This document shows positions 1 through 11,705 of a stretch of 64,000 bases of DNA, in pieces. The stretch is from Pomphorhynchus laevis (lineage: Eukaryota > Acanthocephala > Palaeacanthocephala > Echinorhynchida > Pomphorhynchidae). Positions within the stretch are counted from its first letter, which is position 1; each line of letters begins with the position of its first letter. The stretch is from positions 1-64,000 of the forward strand of contig WNNJ02003677.1 of assembly GCA_012934845.2 (NCBI GenBank), in the 5' to 3' direction. The notes beneath the pieces were generated by a model. That model was given only the letters and a program-made list of their open reading frames with translations. It was not told the origin of the DNA and ran no database searches. Position numbers and translations under genes: made by a program.

Positions 1-43
1 AAAATGTTTTTTTACTCTTAACTGAGTTTGCAAATTATGCAAA

Positions 44-431
44 TGACGTGTCATTGTACTGGAAACATGTTCATTAAAACTGAGTTTTTAAATGATAATT
101 TTCCACATTACGTATTTACTAACAGACAATGTTGACTTCTTATTGCAATGACGTGGCGATATCTAAAACATGAACTGTTTAGATGGTCACCAACATGACG
201 TATACTTCTTACTGCAATGACGTGGCAAAATCTTAGTCATGGACAATATTGATAATAAATAACATACAACGTAGTCATCTTCTTTCAATGACGTGGTAAT
301 ATCGGAAACCTGAACAATTAAAATGATCTCTAACAGAAGACTTTGGTTTCTTACTGTAATGAGATGCGGATATCTCAAGCATGATCTATTTTAATATTTA
401 CTATCAGATGACGTTTTTACTAGAATGACGT
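44..431 (+). promoter_or_regulatory. Array of TGACGT (CRE/UPRE-like) sites in ~70-bp subrepeats
   Basis: TGACGT occurs at 44, 149, 196, 218, 289, 409 and 426; several sites read AATGACGTGG. The sites at 149, 218, 289 and 426, plus a decayed one near 359, recur at about 70 bp within a degenerate tandem subrepeat that also carries ATATC and ACATGAAC blocks. The array is repeated at 2326-2505 and, inverted, at 4875-5262 and 7157-7544. TGACGTGG is the known core bound by ATF6/XBP1-type and CREB-type bZIP proteins. Binding here is inference. Confidence 0.5.
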
Positions 432-1460
432 AGGAATATCTTAAACATGAACCATTTACATAAAAAATTATATGCTTTGTAAGCATCACATCCCATTTTC
501 GTATAATTGTGATTAGAGCGTAAATTTTTTCCCAATTACCGTTTAGTAGCAAATTTAAGTAATTTCTGAACTAAAAATTCTTTGATTTCACTTTTATAAA
601 ACTCAATGTTTTGTTTTTATTGATTTGATAAAATATTTTTAATAAATAAATAAAGTAAATATATTCAGTTGTAATTATAAAGAAAAGAAAAGTCTATATA
701 CAAAGAGATTGTTAAAGTTACACTTTAACTGTTATCTTGAAAAAGTGGGATAGTTTGTGACCTCCTAATTTAACATTTCGAATTGTCACTTTTGCAAACT
801 TTATAGCCACACGCACGAAATATATTACATAAAATTTGGAAATAGCAATTTGTTCGCTTAATCGTTAATATATAAATATCGTTATATGATGCCAAACATA
901 ATTATCGCAATTTGAATATAAGATTATCGCTAATACATATTAATACTATCTAAAATTCATACTTTTAGAGAATAATAACATAAAGTAAATATATTCAGTT
1001 GTAATTATAAAGGAAAGAAATAAAAACTTACACTTTAACTGCTATCTTGTAAAAGTTGAGTTGTTTGTAATTCTTGGCAATATTCGACATTTTCGAATTA
1101 TCACCTTTGAATTATCACTTTATTCGTTAGAATTAAAGTTAATTCCAATACATATTTATACTAACTGAAATTGATACTTTTAGTAACTCTCAAAAAAGGA
1201 GCATTAATTATGAATCCAAATGTTTAAGATATAATTGAAGTTCAATTTTAAATTTATTTTTGTTTCAGTGCTATAAAAATTAGTAGATTTGATTAACATG
1301 GCAAAACTATACAAAAAACAGTGCCAAAATTGTACAAAAGTTCAAAACCTATTGTCATTTGTAAAATTACGATAGAACATTAATAAATATTCATGCTAAA
1401 TATTATATTAATAGTTTTCTATAAAATCTACTAGTATAATAGTTTGCTATTTAGATATCT

Positions 1461-1468
1461 TATAAAAG
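1461..1468 (+). promoter_or_regulatory. TATA-like box in the monomer
   Basis: TATAAAAG is followed by a relatively GC-rich stretch (AGCGACCCGCAGAAGC) in otherwise AT-rich DNA. The inverted copies lie at 6120-6127 and 8402-8409. It lies about 480 bp upstream of the 65-codon ORF. It could be a Pol II promoter of a repeat transcript, but no initiator or transcript evidence is available. Confidence 0.25.
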
Positions 1469-1950
1469 AAAAAGCGACCCGCAGAAGCAAGAACTTTTCA
1501 ATTGCATTTACGTTTTATCGTGAAACGAATTTTTCTGAAATAAGTGTTTGTAATATTTATACATGAAAAGTCAGAATACCCTTTATTATATACGAGGTAG
1601 AGGTTATCGTTTTGCAAGCTCGTAAATACCTATTTAGCAATATTAGCGTTAAAATTACCGCTGTGCTTTTAAAGAAAATGACAGGTACGAAGTTTGTTTA
1701 TTGAGAATACACTTTTAAATATTAATCGTAAAATTCTCCTGCATCGAAATGTTTCAATTCCGTAATCAATAATTTTCCGTTTTTTATAGCTAACCTCTTA
1801 AATTGGTACGATTTAAGTTGTTTATCATATCATGATTCATTGTGTCATTTAAAGAGACTGTTAGCGTATGTTATATCATTAACCCTACATTAATTGATAA
1901 AATATTAGACGCTTACAAATATGACGTAGCAAATTGCTAAACAATCTGTT

Positions 1951-2148
1951 ATGAACCAATTAGCTCGACAACGCATATTACTTTCTAGTAATATACCTGG
2001 TTGTCATGAAATGATAGGCATACATAATCCCAATTTCGACAATAACATTAATAGAGCAATGGCTCACAAAACACATGAATACATTCGTTGTTCCACTTAT
2101 GCAAACAGCAAATTAAACGTTTTATTTGCGTCCATTGCACCTTTGTAA
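1951..2148 (+). other. 65-codon ORF of the monomer, unrecognised
   Basis: An ATG-started ORF begins MNQLARQRILLSSN and has an in-frame TAG seven codons upstream. It is identical in the three complete copies of this part of the monomer (also minus 5440-5637 and 7722-7919). The whole monomer is nearly identical between copies, so conservation of the ORF is not evidence of selection. No signal peptide, membrane segment or known motif is visible. It may be a chance ORF or an exon of a repeat transcript. Confidence 0.2.
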
Positions 2149-2513
2149 TATAAACGTAAAATTTGGTATAAAAAAGCAAATTCTTTAACAATCAGTTCCA
2201 CTATTATTACATGTCTTACCTATGATTAAGCTTAAAAATATACATGCATTTGAAGATGTCGAAAAACTTTATAGTCAATCTAAAAATGTTTTTTTACTCT
2301 TAACTGAGTTTGCAAATTATGCAAATGACGTGTCATTGTACTGGAAACATGTTCATTAAAACTGAGTTTTTAAATGATAATTTTCCACATTACGTATTTA
2401 CTAACAGACAATGTTGACTTCTTATTGCAATGACGTGGCGATATCTAAAACATGAACTGTTTAGATGGTCACAAACATGACGTATACTTCTTACTGCAAT
2501 GACGTGGCAAAAT

Positions 2514-2740
2514 AATAATGCATGCTTTTTAATTTTCATTATTATTCACAATATTGCCCATTTGTACCATGGATCAATGCATCCATACATACAATGATGA
2601 TGTAGAACTCCGATTTAGAATGCCGATGATTTAGCTAATTTAAAATATAATAATAAAGATTTTCTTAATAAAATGATACATCGAGTAGAGTTAATAAATA
2701 ATGTCAATGTCATTTAAAAAGACAAGTCAAATCAGAGGTT
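2514..2740. other. Non-repeat spacer between array and LINE
   Basis: AT-rich sequence that does not match the monomer. No ORF, RNA gene or terminal repeat is visible. Confidence 0.5.
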
Positions 2741-2787
2741 CATCGTAATTAACAACTGTAAAGTCTTCCCTCTTTACGGCCTCAGGT

Positions 2788-2845
2788 CCCGTAAGATCTG
2801 AGCCTCACAGTTAATTCAAACGCCGCTATTCGACTGAACCACCCG
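2788..2845 (-). repeat. tRNA-like 3' segment of LINE copy A
   Basis: D-arm-like block at 2825-2839 and T-arm-like block at 2792-2805 (minus strand), more decayed than in copies B and C. See the entry at 34148-34208. Confidence 0.4.
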
Positions 2846-2852
2846 GGGTCTT

Positions 2853-3226
2853 TCAACACTGAAGAGTCTAATCTTACCGGACTATGTTGGTTAAACGCGA
2901 GATTAGCAGCTTAAGAAACCTCAGCCTTTGCTCGTTGGGACCTCCGTTAGAGTAGAAGTCTAATCCCGAGATAGCCCAAATGCCTTAGACGCGCACCTGA
3001 GTTTTCCCTTTCAATGACAGATGCTGGGCCTGTTTCAGGGCGCACCTAATTCTCTTCCGAATTCGCTAAGTTTATCAAGGTCGGCTTTCGCTGACCAGTT
3101 CACCGTAACGGTGAACCCTGGGTATTCTACTCAACTCGTGAAGACGGGGAGCGGTTGATTAGTTAAAATGTAGGAGAGTGCAGGGAGTGCTAATCTCTTT
3201 AGTTTTTGCTTTGTTTCAGGGCGTCA
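2853..3226 (-). repeat. Structured insert in the LINE tail (family also at 55.4 kb)
   Basis: Compared with LINE copy B, the tail is interrupted between the motif GGGTCTTTCA and the matching TCATGAAAGAC by about 370 bp of GC-richer DNA. It contains two adjacent hairpins: 3098-3116 (8-bp perfect stem, 3-nt loop) and 3079-3096 (7-bp stem with one A-C mismatch; GAAA loop on the minus strand). A related stretch occurs alone at 55.4 kb. It is either a SINE-like element inserted in the LINE or a variable part of the LINE 3' UTR. Confidence 0.5.
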
Positions 3227-4832
3227 TGAAAGACAATTACCTGCGATTAAGTGTAGTTTAAAATAAGATTGGACTTTGTAACTTGTCTTTTAGTCTTAAA
3301 AAGAAACGACTGATGTCCGAGACTACATCTTTGCACCTGCGTCCAGAGAACACGGCTGTGGAATGATCAGCATATACAACTAAACGTTGTTCGCGTTTAA
3401 ATAATTTTAAGAGTTTTATGGAAACAGCAAGAAATAAGATAGGAGAAAGAGGGGATCCTTGGGGCAAACCCGTAATAGGGTAAAACTGACGCGCATCAGA
3501 GTCGTTTTCATAATAAAATCGCTTGGTGTACAGTAGAATCTCCAACCTGTTAACAATTCTCGCAACCAACCCAATGGACCTTAGAGAAGAGATAACAAAG
3601 GGAATGGAGATGCGTTCAAATGCAGCCACATCGGATTGGGCGGCTAATAGCATAGTTGCAGCCACTTCTCTTCTTTGATCGGTTGACAAAAGCTGGCAGA
3701 CACGAGAAGAGAGTGGAGCGACGCATTTGGAGGTGCCCGGAAGAGGTGCTCAGGAGTTAAGGATATCTGCAACAGATAGATCCCTACTTTTAAAGTCTTC
3801 CCAAGGTAGTAGTGGCTGATGTGATTGAGTCGCTCCATAATTATGTAGGGATGGTGACTCCTCCGAAACTTTGTCAAGACCTATGTTTTCAATTCAGCCC
3901 AATGTCTATCCCTCCAACAGACAAACTTCTCCTTCTTGAATATCTTTCAAAAGGAAGACTAGGCTGGACTAAGGAAGCAGTGCTCGCCCTATCCTTATCC
4001 AGTTAGAACCTATATCTAGTGCTCCAATATTCTTTCGAGAGAACTTGTCTGGCATAAGCAGAGAGATTGGTGAGACGAAGCATATACGCTAAGGTCTTGA
4101 GTTTTGTCAGAGTGAGACTGTAGATACGACATTTATAGATTGTCGAAAGCATCGTGGTAGCTTGCGAAGAGAGGTAGGAATTAAATTCAGTTAAACTCTC
4201 ATTAACAATTCGAGGGAAGCGTTGGATAGCTGCCTGAAAGAAAGTTACTCTGATTGGAACAAAGTGGAATCTCATTCGAAGCATCGTATCCTCTTCTGTC
4301 CGCCAGCGAATCAGCTCATAAGAGGTAGACAGATGTTGTCGCGACTGCTCCGTACAGTGGGGCTCTTACAACCACCTCTCATGGATCAGTAATAAGTCGA
4401 GAAGTGAATTCGTTGATGTGCAATGAAATGTGGGAGATGGTGGTTGTCTGAATAAGACAACCGTTCCTTGCTCTGCGGAGTGCTGCATTAATCCAACGAC
4501 CAGTTTTGGTGTTGAAGTCACCAAGTACCATGTCATAGCCTCTATCATCAATCCTAATCAGGAGGTAACGGTTCTTGTGAATCTCCCCTGGACGAATGTA
4601 GATATTGGCTAGACTGAGGCGTTTACCGTTCTTACAGAGTGAAGGTACTAAACAAGACAGGTCTGGACAAGAACAGTTGAGTAGAAGGGAGGATATTAAG
4701 GAGCATATAACTAAGGTTAAAAGACCTTGAGATAAAGAGGAGTGAGGTGGGGTAAGGTACGTAGTAAAGCGGGAGCAAATGTGCTTTAATAGGAATCGAG
4801 TAACGTCCTGGGGAAGACGGAGCATATAAATG

Positions 4833-7800
4833 ATATAATTTTTTATGTAAATGGTTCATGTTTAAGATATTCCTACGTCATTCTAGTAAAAACGTCATCT
4901 GATAGTAAATATTAAAATAGATCATGCTTGAGATATCCGCATCTCATTACAGTAAGAAACCAAAGTCTTCTGTTAGAGATCATTTTAATTGTTCAGGTTT
5001 CCGATATTACCACGTCATTGAAAGAAGATGACTACGTTGTATGTTATTGATTATCAATATTGTCCATGACTAAGATTTTGCCACGTCATTGCAGTAAGAA
5101 GTATACGTCATGTTGGTGACCATCTAAACAGTTCATGTTTTAGATATCGCCACGTCATTGCAATAAGAAGTCAACATTGTCTGTTAGTAAATACGTAATG
5201 TGGAAAATTATCATTTAAAAACTCAGTTTTAATGAACATGTTTCCAGTACAATGACACGTCATTTGCATAATTTGCAAACTCAGTTAAGAGTAAAAAAAC
5301 ATTTTTAGATTGACTATAAAGTTTTTCGACATCTTCAAATGCATGTATATTTTTAAGCTTAATCATAGGTAAGACATGTAATAATAGTGGAACTGATTGT
5401 TAAAGAATTTGCTTTTTTATACCAAATTTTACGTTTATATTACAAAGGTGCAATGGACGCAAATAAAACGTTTAATTTGCTGTTTGCATAAGTGGAACAA
5501 CGAATGTATTCATGTGTTTTGTGAGCCATTGCTCTATTAATGTTATTGTCGAAATTGGGATTATGTATGCCTATCATTTCATGACAACCAGGTATATTAC
5601 TAGAAAGTAATATGCGTTGTCGAGCTAATTGGTTCATAACAGATTGTTTAGCAATTTGCTACGTCATATTTGTAAGCGTCTAATATTTTATCAATTAATG
5701 TAGGGTTAATGATATAACATACGCTAACAGTCTCTTTAAATGACACAATGAATCATGATATGATAAACAACTTAAATCGTACCAATTTAAGAGGTTAGCT
5801 ATAAAAAACGGAAAATTATTGATTACGGAATTGAAACATTTCGATGCAGGAGAATTTTACGATTAATATTTAAAAGTGTATTCTCAATAAACAAACTTCG
5901 TACCTGTCATTTTCTTTAAAAGCACAGCGGTAATTTTAACGCTAATATTGCTAAATAGGTATTTACGAGCTTGCAAAACGATAACCTCTACCTCGTATAT
6001 AATAAAGGGTATTCTGACTTTTCATGTATAAATATTACAAACACTTATTTCAGAAAAATTCGTTTCACGATAAAACGTAAATGCAATTGAAAAGTTCTTG
6101 CTTCTGCGGGTCGCTTTTTCTTTTATAAGATATCTAAATAGCAAACTATTATACTAGTAGATTTTATAGAAAACTATTAATATAATATTTAGCATGAATA
6201 TTTATTAATGTTCTATCGTAATTTTACAAATGACAATAGGTTTTGAACTTTTGTACAATTTTGGCACTGTTTTTTGTATAGTTTTGCCATGTTAATCAAA
6301 TCTACTAATTTTTATAGCACTGAAACAAAAATAAATTTAAAATTGAACTTCAATTATATCTTAAACATTTGGATTCATAATTAATGCTCCTTTTTTGAGA
6401 GTTACTAAAAGTATCAATTTCAGTTAGTATAAATATGTATTGGAATTAACTTTAATTCTAACGAATAAAGTGATAATTCAAAGGTGATAATTCGAAAATG
6501 TCGAATATTGCCAAGAATTACAAACAACTCAACTTTTACAAGATAGCAGTTAAAGTGTAAGTTTTTATTTCTTTCCTTTATAATTACAACTGAATATATT
6601 TACTTTATGTTATTATTCTCTAAAAGTATGAATTTTAGATAGTATTAATATGTATTAGCGATAATCTTATATTCAAATTGCGATAATTATGTTTGGCATC
6701 ATATAACGATATTTATATATTAACGATTAAGCGAACAAATTGCTATTTCCAAATTTTATGTAATATATTTCGTGCGTGTGGCTATAAAGTTTGCAAAAGT
6801 GACAATTCGAAATGTTAAATTAGGAGGTCACAAACTATCCCACTTTTTCAAGATAACAGTTAAAGTGTAACTTTAACAATCTCTTTGTATATAGACTTTT
6901 CTTTTCTTTATAATTACAACTGAATATATTTACTTTATTTATTTATTAAAAATATTTTATCAAATCAATAAAAACAAAACATTGAGTTTTATAAAAGTGA
7001 AATCAAAGAATTTTTAGTTCAGAAATTACTTAAATTTGCTACTAAACGGTAATTGGGAAAAAATTTACGCTCTAATCACAATTATACGAAAATGGGATGT
7101 GATGCTTACAAAGCATATAATTTTTTATGTAAATGGTTCATGTTTAAGATATTCCTACGTCATTCTAGTAAAAACGTCATCTGATAGTAAATATTAAAAT
7201 AGATCATGCTTGAGATATCCGCATCTCATTACAGTAAGAAACCAAAGTCTTCTGTTAGAGATCATTTTAATTGTTCAGGTTTCCGATATTACCACGTCAT
7301 TGAAAGAAGATGACTACGTTGTATGTTATTGATTATCAATATTGTCCATGACTAAGATTTTGCCACGTCATTGCAGTAAGAAGTATACGTCATGTTGGTG
7401 ACCATCTAAACAGTTCATGTTTTAGATATCGCCACGTCATTGCAATAAGAAGTCAACATTGTCTGTTAGTAAATACGTAATGTGGAAAATTATCATTTAA
7501 AAACTCAGTTTTAATGAACATGTTTCCAGTACAATGACACGTCATTTGCATAATTTGCAAACTCAGTTAAGAGTAAAAAAACATTTTTAGATTGACTATA
7601 AAGTTTTTCGACATCTTCAAATGCATGTATATTTTTAAGCTTAATCATAGGTAAGACATGTAATAATAGCGGAACTGATTGTTAAAGAATTTGCTTTTTT
7701 ATACCAAATTTTACGTTTATATTACAAAGGTGCAATGGACGCAAATAAAACGTTTAATTTGCTGTTTGCATAAGTGGAACAACGAATGTATTCATGTGTT

Positions 7801-8907
7801 TTGTGAGCCATTGCTCTATTAATGTTATTGTCGAAATTGGGATTATGTATGCCTATCATTTCATGACAACCAGGTATATTACTAGAAAGTAATATGCGTT
7901 GTCGAGCTAATTGGTTCATAACAGATTGTTTAGCAATTTGCTACGTCATATTTGTAAGCGTCTAATATTTTATCAATTAATGTAGGGTTAATGATATAAC
8001 ATACGCTAACAGTCTCTTTAAATGACACAATGAATCATGATATGATAAACAACTTAAATCGTACCAATTTAAGAGGTTAGCTATAAAAAACGGAAAATTA
8101 TTGATTACGGAATTGAAACATTTCGATGCAGGAGAATTTTACGATTAATATTTAAAAGTGTATTCTCAATAAACAAACTTCGTACCTGTCATTTTCTTTA
8201 AAAGCACAGCGGTAATTTTAACGCTAATATTGCTAAATAGGTATTTACGAGCTTGCAAAACGATAACCTCTACCTCGTATATAATAAAGGGTATTCTGAC
8301 TTTTCATGTATAAATATTACAAACACTTATTTCAGAAAAATTCGTTTCACGATAAAACGTAAATGCAATTGAAAAGTTCTTGCTTCTGCGGGTCGCTTTT
8401 TCTTTTATAAGATATCTAAATAGCAAACTATTATACTAGTAGATTTTATAGAAAACTATTAATATAATATTTAGCATGAATATTTATTAATGTTCTATCG
8501 TAATTTTACAAATGACAATAGGTTTTGAACTTTTGTACAATTTTGGCACTGTTTTTTGTATAGTTTTGCCATGTTAATCAAATCTACTAATTTTTATAGC
8601 ACTGAAACAAAAATAAATTTAAAATTGAACTTCAATTATATCTTAAACATTTGGATTCATAATTAATGCTCCTTTTTTGAGAGTTACTAAAAGTATCAAT
8701 TTCAGTTAGTATAAATATGTATTGGAATTAACTTTAATTCTAACGAATAAAGTGATAATTCAAAGGTGATAATTCGAAAATGTCGAATATTGCCAAGAAT
8801 TACAAACAACTCAACTTTTACAAGATAGCAGTTAAAGTGTAAGTTTTTATTTCTTTCCTTTATAATTACAACTGAATATATTTACTTTATGTTATTATTC
8901 TCTAAAA
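4833..8907 (-). repeat. 2282-bp monomer, inverted tandem array (right arm)
   Basis: This is the reverse complement of the left-arm monomer. Positions 4833-5305 match monomer coordinates 473 down to 1. Positions 5306-7587 are one complete inverted copy. Positions 7588-8907 are a third copy cut at monomer position 963. A 65-codon ORF marks the repeat (minus strand 5440-5637 and 7722-7919, 2282 apart). With the left arm it forms a large palindrome around a 2.3-kb spacer. Both outer and inner breakpoints fall inside monomers, which fits rearranged satellite DNA better than a transposon with fixed ends. Confidence 0.93.
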
Positions 8908-9777
8908 TAGATTTGGCGGAGAAGTGAATGTTTATTATATTTTCATATAATACGTTAAGATTTTTTTATTTATAAAAATTACATGTGAATACATTTTTAA
9001 TTTGTTCTCAATTCTGTTTTCAATGCTTTATATTTTGTAAACCCGTTATCAGCTGAGAGTACACGCGTTCATACAATAAATTTCCATCTTTATAACGTAA
9101 CGTCATTTAAATATAATGTATGATACGTCACCAAAAGTTATATTATATTATAATATATTTTAATTTTATATTATAATAATTTATTATATTATTATATTGT
9201 TATTTCTGTATTGACAACGTTTGCTGTATGTTAGTTTTTGCAATTAAAACTTAAATTTAATTACAGCTTCCATTTTTGTAATTAAATTATTTATTACCAC
9301 TCTTGCCTCTTAAGAAAATGTTAAGATATATCGCATCGGAACAACATGTAATATTTTATTCGTAATATATATTATTATATTGATATTGTTAGTAAATGAG
9401 GAAAAACTTTAATTTTAATGAACTACTTAATTTTTATATATTTCAAATTTCATAAAACGTTTTACATATTAGATAGACAATTTTTTATTGTAACAACTGA
9501 GAATTATTACATTTAATAAATTCTTCTATTACAGTCTATTCGTAGGTTTTCATTTGTAGGAGTCTTTAAACTTTTTACCTGTAAGATTTTGTATGTTTTC
9601 ATTTTTGCAAGTGTTATTAGACTTCACTAAACATGTTTTACTAAAATTAATGACTTTTCCATAATATTCTAAATTGCACTTTTGTTGTATTGATTTGAGT
9701 AAGTAGAATGATTTAAATGTATCGATTTTTCGTTTTATTCGCATTCATTATGTCATTTACATAAAATATTTGCAACT
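8908..9777. other. AT-rich intergenic DNA
   Basis: No supported gene. A 64-codon minus ORF (9550-9744) is lysine-rich and looks like a chance ORF in AT-rich sequence. Confidence 0.5.
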
Positions 9778-9965
9778 ATGATTTTTAAGGGTTTTAATGG
9801 ACTTGGAATTAACCGTGTTGATGTTCCTCGAGAGTATAAGCAACTTAGAAAAGACAATCACCTGAAGGTATAAAGAAACAATTGAAGGCTTTAATACTGC
9901 GTTTTTATAAAAGCTATATTTATATCTTTTAGGCTGTTCTTGAAAATGTAAGAACGTATGATTAG
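9778..9965 (+). CDS. Tiny spliced gene (40 aa) or last two exons of a larger gene
   Basis: Exon A is 9778-9867 (ATG plus 29 codons). The intron is 9868-9932 (65 bp, GTATAAAG donor, ATATCTTTTAG acceptor). Exon B is 9933-9965 and ends in TAG. The junction is phase 0 and the product is about 40 aa, beginning MIFKGFNGLGINRVDV and ending VRTYD. Codon composition is less AT-biased than the surroundings. A poly(A) signal lies 60 bp downstream. The protein is charged with no membrane segment, and I do not recognise it. An acceptor-like TTTTTAAG inside exon A (before 9790) leaves open that this is the 3' end of a longer gene with unseen upstream exons. Confidence 0.45.
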
Positions 9966-10025
9966 AGGCTGGTACCAGCGTTTGACTAACACATAACGCA
10001 GTAAATGTAGGTAATTTGTTAGTTC

Positions 10026-10031
10026 AATAAA
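10026..10031 (+). terminator. Poly(A) signal AATAAA
   Basis: AATAAA 61 nt after the TAG of the small spliced gene, in the right orientation. Confidence 0.4.
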
Positions 10032-10235
10032 ATTTCACTAAACTATTGTTTACTCCTAAATTATTTTCGAATAATCAAAAAAGTCGATTTTTAGTCAAGC
10101 TTCTAGTGTTTGTGTTGTGTACTTTTTCAATGAAGTAACGCTTTTATATTGTTAAAGTATATAATGTGCTAATTTATTTTAAATGTTGTATTTTATGATA
10201 AAACTTAGTTATTACTTTAAAATACAGCAATTGCT

Positions 10236-10391
10236 ATAATATTGATTCGCTATTCTTATAATTCTCGCTTTACTGACTGATACAATTAGCTAGGCGTATT
10301 ATATCTGAAAATCATAATATTGATTCGCTATTCTTATAATTCTCGCTTTACTGACTGATACAATGAGCTAGGCGTATTATATCTCAAAATC
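10236..10391. repeat. 78-bp tandem duplication
   Basis: Two adjacent copies, offset 78, with two mismatches. The unit contains ATTGATTCGC and TAGGCGTATTATATCT. It looks like a recent local duplication. Confidence 0.9.
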
Positions 10392-11029
10392 GCTATGGCA
10401 TCATTTACACAAATCGGTGTAGCTAGTACCATATAATTTACAAACTCGACACGACCTTCTTAATATGACGACGAAGTCACAGAACTACGATAGATCGTTT
10501 AAATCACAGATTACGTTCAATAAGTAAAATATTTAAAGACAATGATTGATTATTTGTAATTTTGATATATAAATATTTTGTAATACATTAGTTTAAATAT
10601 AAACATTTAATTTGTAACACTTGCCAATTAATAAAAGATAGTTGAGACATCGTCAAAATGATTAATGAATTTTAACAATGTCAAATTTAATGGAAATAGA
10701 TAAAGTATTTAATTTATTAATTTTTCAAAAAACAGTTTTTCAATATTTTTTTTAAATATATTATATTTGTAAAATTAATTTACATCAATAAATGTTATTT
10801 TGTCACTTATCTTTCATCTGTGTAGATTGTATTAATGGTAAATTGTCATAGTCTTACTTTATATGCTTTCTTACTTTGTAGGCGCTTACTCAATAGAATT
10901 TTCTTTGTTGTATAACTTAATTCATAGTTGCTCATAATGATATGTATATAACATTGTATATATTAAAATTAGCTGGATATTACATTAATAACAATTACTT
11001 GGTCAATTTATTGATTTCAATAAACTTAA
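10392..11029. other. AT-rich intergenic DNA
   Basis: No supported feature. A short GC-richer patch near 10440-10500 has a 20-codon ORF but no splice or promoter support. Confidence 0.4.
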
Positions 11030-11156
11030 CAAAATAAAATGTGTTCTACACGATTTTAAAATATTACAAATTAATTTCTGCTTTAAATTTTTTAATCAAA
11101 ATAATAAATTATGTTGCTTTAAAAAACTTAATGTTTAGATAGAGCATCTTCTTTTA
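11030..11156. repeat. Direct repeat flanking a PLE fragment (partner 11706-11845)
   Basis: The stretch from TAACAAAATAAAATGTGTTC to TTTAGATAGAGCATC recurs, diverged, at 11706-11845. The pair brackets the decayed PLE RT fragment and may be part of the element or a duplicated flank. Confidence 0.6.
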
Positions 11157-11705
11157 CCTTGTGCCTAGATATATACTTTATTTATCATCAATATCGGTTT
11201 TATTAAGAATAAGGCTATCTGGATAAATTTGTTCGCTTATTGAATAAAATATATTAGACTTAAATACACAAATATCATCAATGTATCGAAACATATATTT
11301 CATATCTTTATATAATTTAGATTTATTTTATATACAGTTATGAACAAATTCATATTATATAAACTTTAAAAGTAAGTCGTCTATAATTGTGCTACTAATT
11401 TTTCCTATTGGAAAACCTTTAATTTGTCTAAATATAGATGTCTTAACTTTTAAATAATTTGGATTTATCAAAATATTTTATGATTCTATAAATTCAATTT
11501 TATCCATATATTTCTATTTGCTTGAGAGTTTAATTTTGTTAGATAGGCGTTCTTATTATTATAACATATATATGTATATCTATTTCCAAATATAAGGTTA
11601 ATTAATTTTTCTAATGCATTTTTAATATCGTTTTTATTTAAATTTATATAAAGCGTACTAAAATCGTAAGAATAAAGAATTTTCCAAATTTATTCCAAAT
11701 AAAAT
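11157..11705 (-). mobile_element. Penelope-like element fragment (Naiad-like family), decayed
   Basis: The minus strand translates in pieces to the same RT block as the copies at 15.6 and 20.9 kb: a NYLKV-T-SIFRQIKG-P-G core followed by the region containing the catalytic YxDD box. The fragment is heavily decayed with no intact ORF. The family assignment rests on similarity to the other copies in this window. Confidence 0.55.

Larger units (their letters stand above)
1..2513 (+). repeat. 2282-bp monomer, direct tandem array (left arm)
   Basis: The sequence starting at position 1 recurs at 2283 with an offset of exactly 2282 and stays almost identical up to 2513, where it stops inside the monomer. 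The array may continue to the left of the window. The same monomer occurs inverted at 4833-8907. Internally it has ~70-bp subrepeats in its first 470 bp and an older duplication of roughly 652-970 against 978-1195. Only a few mismatches are visible between copies (for example near 2473), so the copies are young or homogenised. No transposase or RT was found in it; a satellite or segmental tandem duplication is the simplest reading. Confidence 0.93.
2741..4832 (-). mobile_element. I-type LINE copy A, 5'-truncated and decayed
   Basis: On the minus strand, endonuclease-like protein (4825 down to about 4379, with the box YDMVLGDFN) is followed by RT-like protein (3689 down to 3258, with GLPQGSPLSPILFL and a VYAD remnant). 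The proteins closely resemble the longer copy at 34.1-37.5 kb. Coding is split over several frames. The element is 5'-truncated inside the endonuclease, and that end abuts the inverted satellite array at 4833. Its 3' end has the tRNA-like tail seen in the other two copies, with a 370-bp insert at 2853-3226. Confidence 0.8.

Noticed and set aside
187-378. 63-codon minus ORF in the satellite monomer
   Set aside because: It runs through the degenerate ~70-bp subrepeats and has no start context or domain; treated as a chance ORF.
1-8907. Link between the TGACGT array and the bZIP protein at 17.5-19.3 kb
   Set aside because: PAR/CES-2-type bZIPs prefer TTACGTAA-like sites, and proximity alone is no evidence.
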